The position numbers were made by a program, and so were the translations under genes. A DNA stretch of 64,000 bases from JACCYQ01 sp036675565 (lineage in GTDB: Bacteria > Bacteroidota > Bacteroidia > Chitinophagales > Chitinophagaceae): contig JAKFER010000319.1 of the NCBI GenBank assembly GCA_036675565.1, positions 1 through 64,000 on the forward strand, written 5' to 3'. Below the pieces are notes generated by a model that did no database searches, was not told the DNA's origin, and saw only the letters and a program-made list of their open reading frames with translations. Below, one piece after another: positions 1-9,509 of this stretch. Position 1 is the stretch's first letter. Every line of letters begins with the position of its first letter.

Positions 1-139
1 TAGCTTTGTGTAGATTAGCGTAAACAGGTTTCACTTTTTGATATCCTCCCTATCCCCTCGAACACAAATTAATTCTCACTAAAAGCAATCAAAATAAAAA
101 AATAGATGAATTATGTAAATTCCGTTCCTGTTGAATCAA

Positions 140-1825
140 CTATTCAACCACTTTATACACTTCATCATCACCCTGGTACTTAAACCAGCGAAATAGAGCA
201 GCATTATAAGTGGTTTGCCCGTTTGAGGTTCCATACAATGCATACAGGCTGCCTACAAAACCACCCGCTGTGGCGGTGCTGAGAAAACGGGCATCTACAT
301 TGTCAATCAGTAAGTGGTAGGGTTTGTTTTTCTCCGCGTAATAAAACGCATAGCTGTTCCTGTTGGCTGCAATCCTTAACCTGAGTGGCCTTTTAGATGA
401 ACGCAGTGGCTGCGAAGCCAGGACTGTTTCACCGCTGCCATCTTTGCCGGCGGAGCGGAGCAGTTCAATAAAGGGCTTCCCGTTTTTAACCGTGCGGGCC
501 AGGAAATAATAATGCTGTTCATTCTGGAAGATCAGCAATCCTGCTTTTTCATTTTCATTTTGGGGTTTAAAATCCATCATGGTTTCCGCATATCCATGGT
601 GGTGAGCCTGCCGGAAGCCGGCAAATGCGGGATTCTCATTGCCTGCCACGGTTACCGGTTTCAAAGGAAGTGTCAAACCTTTTTTACCGGTTGAATACAA
701 ACCTTCAGTAGGATTGCGCAGGAAAATAAACTGCGGGTTAAATCCATCTTTTTTAAAATCATGTTCAAAGGAATAATTTCCGCTGAACGGATTATTCACT
801 GATTGTGTAATTCCCGGTGCTGGAACAGGATAGCGGTACTGTACGGTTTCAAAACCAGGGTTGATCAGCGGCCAGCCATCCTTCCATTCCACCGGCGTCA
901 TAAATGTTTCTCGACCGATGTTATAAAAATTTTCTTCGTAAGGACGGCAACCCAGGAAAACCGCGTACCAGTCACCGTTAGGTGCCTGCACAAAATCCGC
1001 GTGACCTGTTGTTGTAACCGGGAATGGCCGGTTACGGTCCAGGTGACGCTGTGTGAGAATCGGATTATTCTCATATGAAACATAAGGACCGGTAGCCTTT
1101 TTTGAACGGAACACCACTTCCGAATGGTTGTATGCCGTGCCACCTTCGGCGCAGATTAAATAATACCAGCCATCTTTTTTAATGATATGCGGGGCTTCGA
1201 TCCAAACGGGTTTCTTGCTGATATCAGTACCGCCATTAATCACCAGTCTTTCTTCACCTATGGGTTGAAACGTTTTTGGATCCAGTTCCCACATCCGGAT
1301 GCTCCGGTGTCCATCGTACAATGTTTTGTTTTCCGGCGGCTCACTATTATAAATGATATACATTTTACCGTCTTCGTCAAAATATAATGAAGGATCTATA
1401 CCGCTTACTTTGGGCAACCAAACTGGGTTGCTCCATGGCCCACGGGGATCAGTAGCCGTAATAATAAAATTACCGCCTTTGTCGATCAGCGTACAGGTGA
1501 TATAAAAAACACCCTTGTGATATTTGATAGCAGGTGCAAATAACCCGCGGGAGACGCCTGCGCCTTTCAGATCCAGTTGTTCGTTGCGGTCCATGGCATG
1601 ACCCACCAATTGCCAGTTCACCAGGTCCTTACTGTGAAAGATGGGTAGTCCCGGGAAATAAGCAAAGGTGGAAGTTGTCAGGTAATAATCATCCCCTGCC
1701 CTCACGATGCTGGGATCAGGATAAAAACCGGCGAGAATGGGATTGGTATAAGTCTTATCCTGCGCCACACCTGGCAGGCATACACAAACAAAGAATAATA
1801 AACTCAGGAATTTTCTGATTACCAT
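140..1825 (-). CDS. GH43 family glycosidase (beta-xylosidase / arabinofuranosidase type)
   Basis: Secreted or periplasmic glycosidase of family GH43, predicted to release xylose or arabinose from xylan fragments. From the ATG at 1825 the protein has 561 residues with a signal peptide ending near VAQ. The five-bladed propeller carries the expected acidic triad: Asp37 in YPDPS (general base), Asp144 in GIDPS (pKa modulator) and Glu210 in WIEAPH (general acid). About 220 further residues after the propeller form a beta-sandwich of the type found behind many GH43 xylosidases. A longer reading from 1858 adds 11 residues in front of an obvious signal peptide and runs into the preceding gene, so 1825 is preferred. 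It lies 11 bases after the GH10 stop and is the last gene of the minus-strand xylan operon. Xylosidase versus arabinofuranosidase specificity cannot be read from the sequence. Confidence 0.92.
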   Translation of the reverse strand: MVIRKFLSLLFFVCVCLPGVAQDKTYTNPILAGFYPDPSIVRAGDDYYLTTSTFAYFPGLPIFHSKDLVNWQLVGHAMDRNEQLDLKGAGVSRGLFAPAIKYHKGVFYITCTLIDKGGNFIITATDPRGPWSNPVWLPKVSGIDPSLYFDEDGKMYIIYNSEPPENKTLYDGHRSIRMWELDPKTFQPIGEERLVINGGTDISKKPVWIEAPHIIKKDGWYYLICAEGGTAYNHSEVVFRSKKATGPYVSYENNPILTQRHLDRNRPFPVTTTGHADFVQAPNGDWYAVFLGCRPYEENFYNIGRETFMTPVEWKDGWPLINPGFETVQYRYPVPAPGITQSVNNPFSGNYSFEHDFKKDGFNPQFIFLRNPTEGLYSTGKKGLTLPLKPVTVAGNENPAFAGFRQAHHHGYAETMMDFKPQNENEKAGLLIFQNEQHYYFLARTVKNGKPFIELLRSAGKDGSGETVLASQPLRSSKRPLRLRIAANRNSYAFYYAEKNKPYHLLIDNVDARFLSTATAGGFVGSLYALYGTSNGQTTYNAALFRWFKYQGDDEVYKVVE

Positions 1826-1836
1826 GATAATAAGAT

Positions 1837-2955
1837 TTAAAAATTTACCACTTCCCAAAAAGCTTTTTTCGGTTTCAGTTTTGCATCAAATAAAAGCGGG
1901 TAATCTTTGCGGTTACGCACCGGGAAATTATCCAGCCAGCTATGACGATCGGAAATATTCCAGAATGTGACTGACGTTATATGATCCCTGTACTTACGGA
2001 ACAATTCAAAAATCATCCGGTATTTTTCCATTTGCTGTTTTTCCTTTTCCGCAGTATAAGTTGTATCACTGTCACTGGCATTCCGGTCCCTTGCCTGGTG
2101 TTCTTTGGGATAAACAGAAATATCGAGCTCCGTAATATGCAATGGCAAACCCAATTGTGAAAAATCATCCAGGGTACTTTCCAGTTGGGAATATGACGGT
2201 TCACTAATGGCCCAATGACCCTGCAAACCGATGCCATGGATGGGAACGCCCTTATCTTTTAATTTTTTGATCATCTGTATGATCTTTGCTCTTTTAGTGT
2301 CACTGATCTCGTTGTAATCATTGTAAAAAAGCAGTGCGTTTGGATCGGCTTCATGTGCCCAGCGAAAAGCCATTTCGATAAACTCCTCACCGGCAATGCG
2401 CATAAAGGGCGAATCCCTGTAAAAATTATTGGGATTATCATCAATCACTTCATTCACCACATCCCAGGCATAGATGGTTCCTTTATAGCGGCTAACCACA
2501 GCCGTTATATGATCTTTTATTCGATGTAATAAAACTTCTTTAGTTACCGTATCACCATTGGCCTGTGTAAAAAACCATCGTGGCGCCTGGTTATGCCAAA
2601 CTAAAGTATGCCCCCGCATCTTGAAATTATGTTTTTTGGCAAATGCGGTAATGGAATCCGCACCACCCCAGTTGTATTGATTTTCACCGGGGTGAATTGG
2701 ACCCATCTTCATGGCGTTTTCCGCCGTAACGCTGTTAAATTGATCCAGGATCAAACCCGCTTCATCGGTTGTTAATGAACGCGGTGAAACAGCAACACCC
2801 AGATCGAAATAATCACTATAATATTCCTTCAACCCTTTGGTGCTATCGGTTAAATTCGGTTCAGCGGATTGGGAAGAAAGTTTTGAACCGCAGTTCCAGC
2901 TAACAAGGCTAAAGAGAATAACGGCAATCCATAAGTTATTTTGTTTCATATTCAT
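1837..2955 (-). CDS. GH10 endo-1,4-beta-xylanase
   Basis: Endo-xylanase that cuts the beta-1,4-xylan backbone. The 372-residue protein starts at the ATG at 2955 (MNMKQ; a second ATG lies at 2949) and opens with a hydrophobic segment ending in SWNC, a loose lipobox with Cys22, so it may be a surface or periplasmic lipoprotein. GH10 hallmarks are clear: RGHTLVWHNQ, WDVVNEVIDD with acid/base Glu169, and HITELDIS with nucleophile Glu276, then WNISDRHSWL near the end. Length fits a single-domain GH10 without a carbohydrate-binding module. The open frame extends upstream to 3066 and overlaps the next gene, but those 37 residues do not look like protein N-terminal sequence. It sits between the esterase fusion and GH43 in the same operon. 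Family call is firm; lipidation is inferred. Confidence 0.95.
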   Translation of the reverse strand: MNMKQNNLWIAVILFSLVSWNCGSKLSSQSAEPNLTDSTKGLKEYYSDYFDLGVAVSPRSLTTDEAGLILDQFNSVTAENAMKMGPIHPGENQYNWGGADSITAFAKKHNFKMRGHTLVWHNQAPRWFFTQANGDTVTKEVLLHRIKDHITAVVSRYKGTIYAWDVVNEVIDDNPNNFYRDSPFMRIAGEEFIEMAFRWAHEADPNALLFYNDYNEISDTKRAKIIQMIKKLKDKGVPIHGIGLQGHWAISEPSYSQLESTLDDFSQLGLPLHITELDISVYPKEHQARDRNASDSDTTYTAEKEKQQMEKYRMIFELFRKYRDHITSVTFWNISDRHSWLDNFPVRNRKDYPLLFDAKLKPKKAFWEVVNF

Positions 2956-3049
2956 TTGTTTGTGTGATCCGAAATATTTTGCTGACCTATAGATTGCTGT
3001 TGAACGGAGCGTCGCAAGGGACGTTGCCATCGTTGTGCAGCCGGCTTCA

Positions 3050-5728
3050 TCATTTATTTTTTGCAATAAATTCCGCTACATCCACCATCGGTGCGATCCA
3101 TATATCCTTTTCGTTTTGTTTCAAAAATTCCAATAACATTTTGTGCGCTTCCAGCGAAACATTCAATCCATGTTCGCCGCCAACACCATGAAATAAAAAG
3201 ACCAGTAGCTTTTTTTCTTTAATGGCTTTTTTTACATGGCTGATCAGATCATCACCTTTCTGTCCATTGACCATGATGCAATTGATATTATAGCGATCCA
3301 CATTTTGCAAAGCAAGCATTCCATTACCAACACCACGGGCACCCGCAAAATCTTTTTGCAGTGAAGCGAAGTAAAAACTATCATCAACTTTGCGATCGCC
3401 ACAGGGATATGCAAATGTTCTGTTGGTTTTTCCATCCATGGCTTGCAACAAGGCATTGGTCATGGTGATCTCTTCAACCATTCTTTTTACCGTGTAAGTG
3501 GCCAGGTCATATTCGGGCTGCACAAACGAGCGGCCGGGCAATGAACCATCGCAGGGATGAAACATCGTGTGGTTACCCAGCTCATGACCATTGGACGCCG
3601 CAATTTTCCATTCGTGCATTCGTTTATGCAAAACACCTGTTGCACCGGAAACATAAAAAGTTGCTTTTAAGTTTAATGAATCTAATAACGGCCATGCATG
3701 ATCGAGATGTACATTGAGAGCATCATCGTAGGTAAGTACAACTGCGGCTCTTTTATTGTTCCATGGTTTTTCTTTGTTTGCATACGTATTGGTTTCTTTA
3801 AAATGATCAGTTCTGAATGGTGAAGCGGGTAATCCCTCCTTGTTATATAGATTTACCAACCCCGGGTTGTCGGCCCAGGCATAACGCAGGGCCACAGGGT
3901 TGGGAATATCATCGTGCCAGGCAATGACCTGGTCTTTTTCCATTTTAACATTAGCCCACCGGAATGTTGAATCTGCACCTGAAATGGCGAAGCCCCGGAG
4001 TGCTTTACCATCCAGTGATTTTAATCCTGATCCTGTATGGGTAAAACGAACAATGATGCGATTACCTTTTATTTGGTGAGACTGATATAACGGCCCTGAA
4101 TACACGATTTTATTTTCACCATAAGCCAGTTTGCGGGCAGCCAGTGCCAGTCGTTCACCCACATCTTTTTTGTTCAACGGGTGTAGATCATTCCATTCAC
4201 CCAGGTCAATAGCTACGACCATAGCAGTATTAGGAACAGACAAAGTTTTCAATTGCTGTTCCCTTAACATGGCCCAGTTACTTTCAGAAGGAACAGTATG
4301 CACCTCACCAAAATTGGGTAATTGTACAAACAGGAAAGGAAAATTTCCTTGTTGCCATTTGTTACGCCAGTCCTGGATCATTGTTTTAAGCAATGCATGG
4401 TAATCATGCGGACGCCCTGTATTGCCTTCACCCTGGTACCAGTTTACTCCTTTAATGGCATAATTAACCAGTGGTGCAATCATGGCATTGTATAAACCGG
4501 TTGGCTGGTAAGAAATGTTTGGTAACGTATCAACAAGTGGTGAGGATGACACGCCTAACTGGTAGGCCCATGCGTCTTTCAAATCTAGTGTGTCGTTGCC
4601 AGTTACCAGGTAAAATGGTTTATCGTAAGTAAAACCACCATTCCCGGAATTACTAACAACACGAATGGTAATAATATTTTTACCTGCCGCCAATACACCT
4701 TTTGGAACAGTGTACCGTCGCGGAGGATACTGGTAAGTGATGTTGCCAACAAATTTTCCATTAACGAAAGTGGAGTCTGCGTCTACGATGGTACCCAAAA
4801 ATAATTTGGCAGGTTTATTGGCCATGGATGCCGGCAACTCAATTTCCTTACGGAACCAAACAACCCCATTGCCGCTGATCTTTCCCTGCTGGTTCCAATA
4901 ACCGGGCAACTGCATGGTTGGCCAACCAACAGCGTTAAAATTTTTATTATGCCATGGAATTGCACCATTTAATCCTTTGTCCTTCCGGTTAATATTTTCA
5001 TACCATTTTTCATAAATAGCATTACGAGCTTTATTGATACTATCGATCAGTGCAGGGTTTTTATAGACTGCCGCTTTTTGCATATAATGCGGAAATGCTA
5101 TAAGTGCCGCTTCACTTATCCATGATTCAACGGGAGGACCACCCACACTGGCATTGATAAGTCCTATTGGAATCTTATACTTTTCAAAAAGTTTTTTTGC
5201 AAAAAAATATGCAGTGGCAGAAAATTGCAGAATATTATGAGGATCTGCAGATAACCATTTGCCACCAGGTAAATCTTTTTCTTCCTTACCAAAACTAAAA
5301 GCAGTGGGAATAAAAAAATGCCTGATGGATGAATTGGTGCTGGCAGCAATTTCCAGAGGATATTTTTCTTTAACCCTTTCCATTGGGATTACCATATTCG
5401 ATTGTCCTGAGCAAAGCCATACATCACCGATCAGAATGTTTTGGATGATGATTTTGTTTTCACCACTTAATTCCATTGTAAATGGACCACCTGCATGCTG
5501 GGATGGCAATATGATTTGCCATTCACCATTATCATTTGCTTTTGTTTGGTAAGATTTACTTTTAAATACCAACTTAACTTCTTCAGCCGGTGAGGCCCAG
5601 CCCCAGATCTTTAAAGGAATGTCCCTTTGCAATACCATTCCATCGCTGACCAGTTTCGGGAGTTTAATTTCCGCATAAGTTTGAATAGCAATGCATATTA
5701 AAATCAATATGGTGAAAAATCTTTTCAT
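3050..5728 (-). CDS. Two-domain esterase: SGNH (sialate-O-acetylesterase-like) fused to NodB/CE4 deacetylase
   Basis: Predicted secreted bifunctional carbohydrate esterase of 892 residues. Residues 1-19 are a signal peptide. Residues 20-640 resemble the sialate O-acetylesterase/CE20 type: GQSN block with Ser110, a jelly-roll insert about 265-380, WYQGEGNT at 430-437, and a catalytic Asp514/His516 pair in NDLHPLNK. Residues 655-892 are a polysaccharide deacetylase domain: TYDDA with Asp668/Asp669, metal histidines His720 and His724 in HELGNHTMFHP, FAYPCGD at 772-778, and LFHGVGG with His847. Both active sites look intact. In an acetyl-xylan locus the likely job is removing O-acetyl groups; the exact positions attacked are unknown. 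Its ATG overlaps the stop of the GH3 gene by one base (TAATG), pointing to translational coupling. A deacetylase acting on N-acetyl sugars is an alternative for the second domain. Confidence 0.88.
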   Translation of the reverse strand: MKRFFTILILICIAIQTYAEIKLPKLVSDGMVLQRDIPLKIWGWASPAEEVKLVFKSKSYQTKANDNGEWQIILPSQHAGGPFTMELSGENKIIIQNILIGDVWLCSGQSNMVIPMERVKEKYPLEIAASTNSSIRHFFIPTAFSFGKEEKDLPGGKWLSADPHNILQFSATAYFFAKKLFEKYKIPIGLINASVGGPPVESWISEAALIAFPHYMQKAAVYKNPALIDSINKARNAIYEKWYENINRKDKGLNGAIPWHNKNFNAVGWPTMQLPGYWNQQGKISGNGVVWFRKEIELPASMANKPAKLFLGTIVDADSTFVNGKFVGNITYQYPPRRYTVPKGVLAAGKNIITIRVVSNSGNGGFTYDKPFYLVTGNDTLDLKDAWAYQLGVSSSPLVDTLPNISYQPTGLYNAMIAPLVNYAIKGVNWYQGEGNTGRPHDYHALLKTMIQDWRNKWQQGNFPFLFVQLPNFGEVHTVPSESNWAMLREQQLKTLSVPNTAMVVAIDLGEWNDLHPLNKKDVGERLALAARKLAYGENKIVYSGPLYQSHQIKGNRIIVRFTHTGSGLKSLDGKALRGFAISGADSTFRWANVKMEKDQVIAWHDDIPNPVALRYAWADNPGLVNLYNKEGLPASPFRTDHFKETNTYANKEKPWNNKRAAVVLTYDDALNVHLDHAWPLLDSLNLKATFYVSGATGVLHKRMHEWKIAASNGHELGNHTMFHPCDGSLPGRSFVQPEYDLATYTVKRMVEEITMTNALLQAMDGKTNRTFAYPCGDRKVDDSFYFASLQKDFAGARGVGNGMLALQNVDRYNINCIMVNGQKGDDLISHVKKAIKEKKLLVFLFHGVGGEHGLNVSLEAHKMLLEFLKQNEKDIWIAPMVDVAEFIAKNK

Positions 5729-8376
5729 TAGCGGATCGTAATCATTTGTTGAATACTGTTTGAAGTTGTTTTTTTATTGAAACCCGGTTGGCCACCACCA
5801 ATGCTGATCACCCATTCACCCGGCATTTGTTCTAATGCACCTTTATCATTTACGATTGAAAGATCTTCCGGGGTAAGCGTGAATTCCAGTTTACGTGATT
5901 CGCCTTCCTTTAAATAAATACGCTGGAAACCTTTTAAGGAACGGCTCGGTTTTTGAATACCCGTTCCATTGTAAGAAACATATAACTGCACGACTTCATC
6001 ACCATTCATCTTTCCTGTATTGGTGACCGTTAGTGAAACGGGAATTGAGTTTCCGGCAGGTATTGCTGACCGGACTGAAAGATCTTTATAATTAAAAGTT
6101 GTGTAACTGAGTCCATGGCCAAACGGGTACAATGGTTCACCATTAAAATAGCGATAGGTCCGGTTATTCATGCTATAATCACTAAAACCCGGAAGTTCAT
6201 TATCCGATTTATAGAAAGTGACAGGTAAACGCCCGGCAGGATTATAATCACCAAACAAAACATCTGCTACGGCTGTGCCGGCACTTTGTCCGCCGTACCA
6301 TGCATTCAGTATGGCCGGAATGTTTTCATCCTCCCATGGAATGGCAATGGCGCTTCCTGTCATCATTACAAAAACAACAGGTTTGCCGGTAGCATGCAGG
6401 GCCCTCATTAATTCTGTTTGAATGGCTGGCAACTGAATGGTTGTTCTGTCGCCCCCATTGAAACCCGGAAAATCAACTTTCATTTCTTCCCCTTCCAGTT
6501 GGGGTGAGATGCCACCGGCAAAAATGAAAGCATCAACATCCTTTAAGCGGTTAGCCAGCGCCGTTAGGTTGGTTGTTTTAAATGTACCCGCACGAAGTGC
6601 AACATTTGCCTTTCCTTCCCCCTGGGTATATTCCAATACCAGTTTTACAGGTTTATTTTTTTGCATAGTAATGGTATACTGCTTTGTACCCCAGCGATTT
6701 CGATCCCAGGCATCTACCACCATTTCATCGTTTACAAAAAAACGATAACCGTCATCGGCTTCCAGTTCGAATGTTAACATTCCATCCTGCAAAGGTGTAA
6801 ATAGGGTTGTAAACCGCGCAGAAAAATCATTGGCTTTAATATTTCCTGCCACAGCCTGTCCCTCCTGCCAGGCATGTGCAATTTCTTTTTCCTGTCGCAC
6901 AAAAGCCGGTGTACCCTGTAGTTCTTTGTTATTAAAATATTCAGCTCTAAAGCCAGGCTTTCCATCAAACCGGTATTGATTGTTTACATTGGCATAAACG
7001 AGTAAAGTGTCATTGGTAAAATTGATCGCCTTTTCATAAACCACTTCCACATTTTTCCCGAGTTTGTTTTTGATACCATCCAATACAGTTGCAATAGATG
7101 ATGGTATGCCATTATAATTTCCCAGCACCGCAATACGGTTATCCGCATTGGGTCCGATCACTGCAATTTTTTTGATGTTCTTAGACAAAGGCAGAACCGG
7201 CTGGGATTTACCGGGCATTGAATGGTTTTTTAATAATACAATGGATTGCTGCGCCATTTTTAAGGCATGGGCCTTATGCGGTTCACTGTCTAAAACAGAC
7301 TCGGGTGTTTGTGCATATTTCACCATCGAAACCGGGTCGAACATGCCTAAACGAAAACGAATCATGAATAACCGTTTCAAAGAAACATCGAGTTGTTCTT
7401 CTTTCAACAAACCATTCTTTACCGCATCAACCAATGTTTTATAAACTGCCTGGCCGCATTCTAAATCTGTTCCATGCATCACCGCATCAACAGCAGATGA
7501 TATCGCATCAGGATGTGTTTTGTGGTATTTATAAAAATCATCCACCGCCCAGCAATCGGATGTTACATAGCCTGTAAATTTCCATTGCTCCCGAAGAATT
7601 TCATTCATCAACTGATCATTGGCACAACAGGGTTGGGTATCCACTGCATTATATGCACACATCACACCTGCCACATTTGCATTTACAACCAGTTCCTTAA
7701 ATGCAGGCAAATAAGTATCCCACAAATCATAAGCCGTAGGATTAAAATTATCAGAATGCCTGGATGGTTCGGGGCCGCTGTGCACAGCAAAATGTTTGGC
7801 GCATGCTGCTGCCTTGAGGTAACGGGGATCCTCACCCTGTAATCCCCGAACAAATGCTTTACCGAGCATAGCCGTTAAAAAAGGATCTTCTCCGTAAGTT
7901 TCCTGTCCCCTGCCCCAACGCGGATCACGGAAAATATTGATATTGGGGGTCCAGTAAGTCAGACCCATATAACGTTCATTGTTTCTGCCCAATGCAGTTG
8001 CCTTATTATGTATGGCACGACCTTCCAATGCGGAATAGTCTGCCATCCTGTACAATGAATTTGTATCCCAGGTAGCGGCCATACCTATGGCTTGCGGGTA
8101 AACTGTAACATTAAAAGGCGTCCTTGCCACGCCATGCAAAACTTCATTCCACCAGTCATATGCGGGTATGCCTAACCGTGGGATGGCAGGTGCTGCATTC
8201 AGCATCTGCGCCACTTTTTCATCCAGTGTTAACCGGCTCACGAGGTCATCCACTCTTTGTTCAAATGTCAACTGGTGATTCTGAAATGGAAATTCAGTGT
8301 TACCCTGAGCTTTTGCATGCTGGGGCAAATGCATGATGAATAATAATGAACCTAAAATCAAAAAACGTGGCATCAT
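5728..8376 (-). CDS. GH3 beta-xylosidase with PA14 insert
   Basis: Exo-acting glycosidase of family GH3, 882 residues, with a signal peptide ending at AKAQ. The TIM-barrel half includes KHFAVHSGPE (194-203) and YVTSDCWAVDD with nucleophile Asp274. The SDC form of that motif, rather than SDW, is typical of beta-xylosidases, so xylose release from xylo-oligosaccharides is more likely than beta-glucosidase action. The second domain is interrupted by a PA14 module at roughly 475-615 (GFRAEYFNN at its start), and a fibronectin-III-like domain ends the protein. Two ATGs in tandem (8376, 8373) are both possible. It is followed directly by the esterase fusion with overlapping stop and start codons, and preceded by a GH43 gene ending 41 bases upstream. 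Activity on polymeric xylan is unlikely for this type. Confidence 0.94.
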   Translation of the reverse strand: MMPRFLILGSLLFIMHLPQHAKAQGNTEFPFQNHQLTFEQRVDDLVSRLTLDEKVAQMLNAAPAIPRLGIPAYDWWNEVLHGVARTPFNVTVYPQAIGMAATWDTNSLYRMADYSALEGRAIHNKATALGRNNERYMGLTYWTPNINIFRDPRWGRGQETYGEDPFLTAMLGKAFVRGLQGEDPRYLKAAACAKHFAVHSGPEPSRHSDNFNPTAYDLWDTYLPAFKELVVNANVAGVMCAYNAVDTQPCCANDQLMNEILREQWKFTGYVTSDCWAVDDFYKYHKTHPDAISSAVDAVMHGTDLECGQAVYKTLVDAVKNGLLKEEQLDVSLKRLFMIRFRLGMFDPVSMVKYAQTPESVLDSEPHKAHALKMAQQSIVLLKNHSMPGKSQPVLPLSKNIKKIAVIGPNADNRIAVLGNYNGIPSSIATVLDGIKNKLGKNVEVVYEKAINFTNDTLLVYANVNNQYRFDGKPGFRAEYFNNKELQGTPAFVRQEKEIAHAWQEGQAVAGNIKANDFSARFTTLFTPLQDGMLTFELEADDGYRFFVNDEMVVDAWDRNRWGTKQYTITMQKNKPVKLVLEYTQGEGKANVALRAGTFKTTNLTALANRLKDVDAFIFAGGISPQLEGEEMKVDFPGFNGGDRTTIQLPAIQTELMRALHATGKPVVFVMMTGSAIAIPWEDENIPAILNAWYGGQSAGTAVADVLFGDYNPAGRLPVTFYKSDNELPGFSDYSMNNRTYRYFNGEPLYPFGHGLSYTTFNYKDLSVRSAIPAGNSIPVSLTVTNTGKMNGDEVVQLYVSYNGTGIQKPSRSLKGFQRIYLKEGESRKLEFTLTPEDLSIVNDKGALEQMPGEWVISIGGGQPGFNKKTTSNSIQQMITIR

Positions 8377-8416
8377 AACAAACCAATTTAAATGAAAGGG
8401 AATGATGTATTGAAAA

Positions 8417-9484
8417 TTATTTTTCAGGATATGGATCTATTGTCTGAATGCTGCCATCTTCATTGTAATGCAATTCAGCTACTTTAATATTTCTTAAATG
8501 TGTTTTACCAGAGATCTCAGTATCATGATAAAACAAATACCATTTACCATTTACTTCCACAATGGAATGATGGTTTGTCCATCCTTTTACAGGTTTTAAA
8601 ATTACTCCCTGGTAAGTGAATGGTCCGTAAGGATTATCGCCTGTTGCATAAGCTATAAAATGTGTATCCCCGGTTGAATAGGAGAAATAATATTTGTCAT
8701 TATACTTATGAACCCATGCAGCTTCAAAAAAGCGATTGTCATTTTGTGATTCCAGGAAAAGATTACCTGCTGAATCAACCAGCCTGATGTCTCGTGGTAC
8801 CTCCGCAAAACTTTTCATATCATCAGCCATTTTTACAACTTTCGGCAAAACAGCTTGCTCCGCAGAATCTCTTAAAGGTGCTGCGGAATCATAAACATTA
8901 TTATTCCATTTTTGTAATTGTCCACCCCAAATACCACCAAAATACATATAGTAAGAACCATCTGTATCCTTGAAAACAGCTGGATCAATACTGTAACTTC
9001 CTTCAATAGGTGTTGGTTCCGGTGTGAATGGTCCAGCAGGATCTTTGCTGGTTGCAACACCTATGCGAAAAACTTCGGCGGTATCCTTCATGGGAAAATA
9101 TAAATAGTAAGTACCGTCTTTAAACGCTGCATCGGGTGCCCATAACTGGCGACCGGCCCATGGGATATCTTTTTTATTAAGAACCACTCCATGATCGGTT
9201 ATTTCACCTCCTATGGAATCCATGGAGAAAACATGGTAATCACGCATATCAAAATGATCACCCAGATCATTCTCCGGGATACCCGCTTCCACATCATGAG
9301 AAGGATAGATATAAATTCTTCCATTAAAAACATGCGCAGAAGGATCGGCTGTAAAAATATGGCTGACCAATGGTTTGGAAAGATCTTTTTCCTGTTTGAT
9401 CTCTTTGGATTCAGCACAACCCAACAAACTAACGGATACCAGTAAAGTAAAAATATTTTTAGGAGAGAATACAGCAAGCAACAT
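8417..9484 (-). CDS. GH43 family lipoprotein glycosidase
   Basis: Second GH43 enzyme of the locus, 355 residues from the ATG at 9484. The N-terminus carries a lipoprotein signal with lipobox SLLGC (Cys23), so it is probably membrane anchored. It is a bare five-bladed propeller without the C-terminal sandwich of the other GH43. The triad is visible as Asp47 (TADPS), Asp167 (SIDPAVF) and Glu254 (FFEAAW). The open frame extends to 9559, but those 25 residues would overlap the GH115 gene and precede the signal peptide, so they are left out. It lies 25 bases after the GH115 stop and 40 bases before GH3. Arabinofuranosidase or xylosidase activity on arabinoxylan oligosaccharides is the expected role; the two GH43 copies differ enough to have distinct substrates. 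Confidence 0.9.
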   Translation of the reverse strand: MLLAVFSPKNIFTLLVSVSLLGCAESKEIKQEKDLSKPLVSHIFTADPSAHVFNGRIYIYPSHDVEAGIPENDLGDHFDMRDYHVFSMDSIGGEITDHGVVLNKKDIPWAGRQLWAPDAAFKDGTYYLYFPMKDTAEVFRIGVATSKDPAGPFTPEPTPIEGSYSIDPAVFKDTDGSYYMYFGGIWGGQLQKWNNNVYDSAAPLRDSAEQAVLPKVVKMADDMKSFAEVPRDIRLVDSAGNLFLESQNDNRFFEAAWVHKYNDKYYFSYSTGDTHFIAYATGDNPYGPFTYQGVILKPVKGWTNHHSIVEVNGKWYLFYHDTEISGKTHLRNIKVAELHYNEDGSIQTIDPYPEK

Positions 9485-9509
9485 AGTGTATATTTTACGA
9501 GTTATAAAA

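Noticed and set aside
1..8. TAGCTTTG matching the -7 promoter consensus at the window start
   Set aside because: No upstream sequence is available and no plus-strand gene follows within 17 kb, so it is probably coincidence.
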